From positions 1-5,484 of the forward strand of contig CALCHA010000650.1 of assembly GCA_937901265.1 (NCBI GenBank): a DNA stretch of 5,484 nt. The letters are read 5' to 3'. The notes beneath the pieces were generated by a model. That model made no database searches and was not told the DNA's origin. It saw nothing but the letters and a program-made list of their open reading frames with translations. A program made the translations under genes and the position numbers. Below are positions 4,536 to 5,484 of the stretch, in pieces. The number at the start of each line of letters is the position of its first letter. The first letter of the stretch is position 1. This DNA is from an uncultured Phycisphaerales bacterium. Lineage in GTDB: Bacteria; Planctomycetota; Phycisphaerae; WQYP01.

Positions 4536-5484
4536 AGTAAAACGCAAATTCAAACTCGGAGAACTGCTGACCGGCACGGGCCGCATCACGCAGGATCAGC
4601 TCGATGCGGCGCTCAAGCGGTCGCGCGATGGCGGCATGATGCTTGGCGAAACGCTCGTCGAGATGAACCTCATCAAACCCCTGGAACTCCTCCGCATCGT
4701 CGGCAGCCAGATCGGCCTGCCCTCCGTGGAACTCCGCCCCGGCCTCGTCGATCCGGAAATGATGCGCTACATCCCCAAGGAAAAAGCGCAATATTACGGC
4801 GTCGTCCCCATGTTCTTTGTGGAAGATCGCCTCACCGTCGGCATTTCCCGCCCGCTGTCCATCTTCGATTTCGACGACCTCGAACGCATCAGCGACTGCT
4901 CCATCCAGCTCGTCCTTTGTTCACCCGAGGCGGTGAAACAGTCCATCGAAAAATATTATGGCTCCGACGTAAACATCGACGGCCTGCTCTCTTCGATCGA
5001 GAAGAGCAAGGTCGAGATTGTCGATGAGGGCGAAAAATCCGAGCAGATCGGCGAATATTCCGAAAATTCGCCCATCGCCAGCCTCGTGAATTACATCCTG
5101 ACCACCTCGATCACCCACAAGGCGTCCGACATCCATGTCGAACCCGACGGCAAGATCGTCCGCGTCCGCTACCGCATCGACGGCGTCCTGCGCGAGCTCA
5201 TGACTCAGAAAATTTCCCTGCAGCCCGCCATGGTCTCACGCATCAAAGTGATGGCCAAAATGGACATCGCCGAGCGCCGCCGCCCGCAGGATGGCCGCAT
5301 CCCCGTCGCCATCAACGGACGCGAAATCGACATCCGCGTGTCCACCCTGCCCACCACCGGCGGTGAAAAAGTGGTCATGCGAATCCTCGACTCGGCCAAC
5401 CTCGTCTTCGACCTCGAGCAGCTTGGATTTCGCAACGCCCTTATCGAAAAATTCAAGCGCATGCTCGACCGCCCGCACGGACTG
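4528..5484 (+). CDS. GspE/PilB-family secretion or type IV pilus ATPase, N-terminal part (cut by right edge)
   Basis: The frame gives 319 codons with no stop before the edge; full-length relatives have about 550-600 residues. Residues about 8-145 match the GspE/MshE N-terminal domain, with two related repeats: KLGELLTGTGRITQDQL (9-25) and MLGETLVEMNLI (38-49), then IPKEKAQYYGVVPMF (82-96). A charged linker at about 146-180 leads to the N2 part of the ATPase domain: SPIASLVNYIL (181-191), KASDIHVEP (198-206), RYRIDGVLRE (214-223), AERRRPQDGRI (248-258) and TLPTTGGEKVVMRIL (273-287). The sequence ends at LDRPHGL, where the Walker A loop normally follows within about ten residues; Walker A, Asp, Walker B and His boxes and any zinc-binding tetracysteine are therefore not visible. 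The protein would be a cytosolic hexamer that powers a type II secretion system or type IV pilus. The visible part does not separate GspE from PilB. Confidence 0.93.
   Translation, partial: MPEVKRKFKLGELLTGTGRITQDQLDAALKRSRDGGMMLGETLVEMNLIKPLELLRIVGSQIGLPSVELRPGLVDPEMMRYIPKEKAQYYGVVPMFFVEDRLTVGISRPLSIFDFDDLERISDCSIQLVLCSPEAVKQSIEKYYGSDVNIDGLLSSIEKSKVEIVDEGEKSEQIGEYSENSPIASLVNYILTTSITHKASDIHVEPDGKIVRVRYRIDGVLRELMTQKISLQPAMVSRIKVMAKMDIAERRRPQDGRIPVAINGREIDIRVSTLPTTGGEKVVMRILDSANLVFDLEQLGFRNALIEKFKRMLDRPHGL

Noticed and set aside
1..5484. CRISPR array, tRNA/rRNA genes, transposase or phage genes
   Set aside because: No regularly spaced repeats, tRNA-like cloverleaf, rRNA segment or mobile-element protein was found on either strand; apart from mazEF the window looks like ordinary chromosomal sequence.

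Overview
This is a bacterial chromosomal window with no RNA genes, CRISPR array or insertion sequence that I can see. It is GC-rich: hand counts of sampled 60-base lines run from about 57% in the mazEF stretch to 63-82% in its neighbours. Six genes are densely packed with good Shine-Dalgarno sites, and both edges cut genes. The gene types (SPFH protein with a C-terminal GYF_2 domain, a double zinc-ribbon membrane protein, a STAS protein directly in front of a GspE/PilB ATPase) would fit a Planctomycetota-like or other diderm bacterium. That placement is only an impression; no marker gene for taxonomy is present.

Layout: (1) 1-642, minus strand, a Nudix hydrolase with a C-terminal winged-helix-like region, cut by the left edge. 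(2) 643-841, a divergent intergenic region with a small palindrome over a possible -10 of the Nudix gene. (3) 842-1954, plus strand, an SPFH/stomatin-like protein of the B. subtilis YdjI type ending in a GYF_2 domain. (4) 1955-2108, two consecutive hairpins followed by a well-formed sigma70-like promoter with an overlapping palindrome. (5) 2109-2728, a MazE-MazF toxin-antitoxin pair with ATGA overlap. (6) 2750-4078, a tail-anchored protein with two zinc ribbons, of the B. subtilis YdjG type. (7) 4079-4205, an intergenic leader with a two-part stem ending just before the next ribosome site. (8) 4206-4535, a STAS-domain protein. (9) 4528-5484, a GspE/PilB-type secretion or pilus ATPase, overlapping the STAS gene by 8 bases and cut by the right edge just before its expected Walker A loop.

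Two functional groups stand out. The SPFH-GYF protein and the zinc-ribbon tail-anchored protein look like the two partners of a YdjI/YdjG-type envelope-stress module, but here a self-contained mazEF cassette lies between them. The zinc-ribbon gene starts only 21 bases after mazF, so it may be expressed from the toxin-antitoxin promoter. The second group is the translationally overlapped STAS-GspE pair, which suggests that a phospho-switchable STAS protein is made together with, and perhaps acts on, a type II secretion/type IV pilus ATPase. The most novel ideas here are the interrupted SPFH/zinc-ribbon module, a possible GYF-proline contact between its two proteins, and the STAS-ATPase coupling. 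All functional statements are inferred from sequence.
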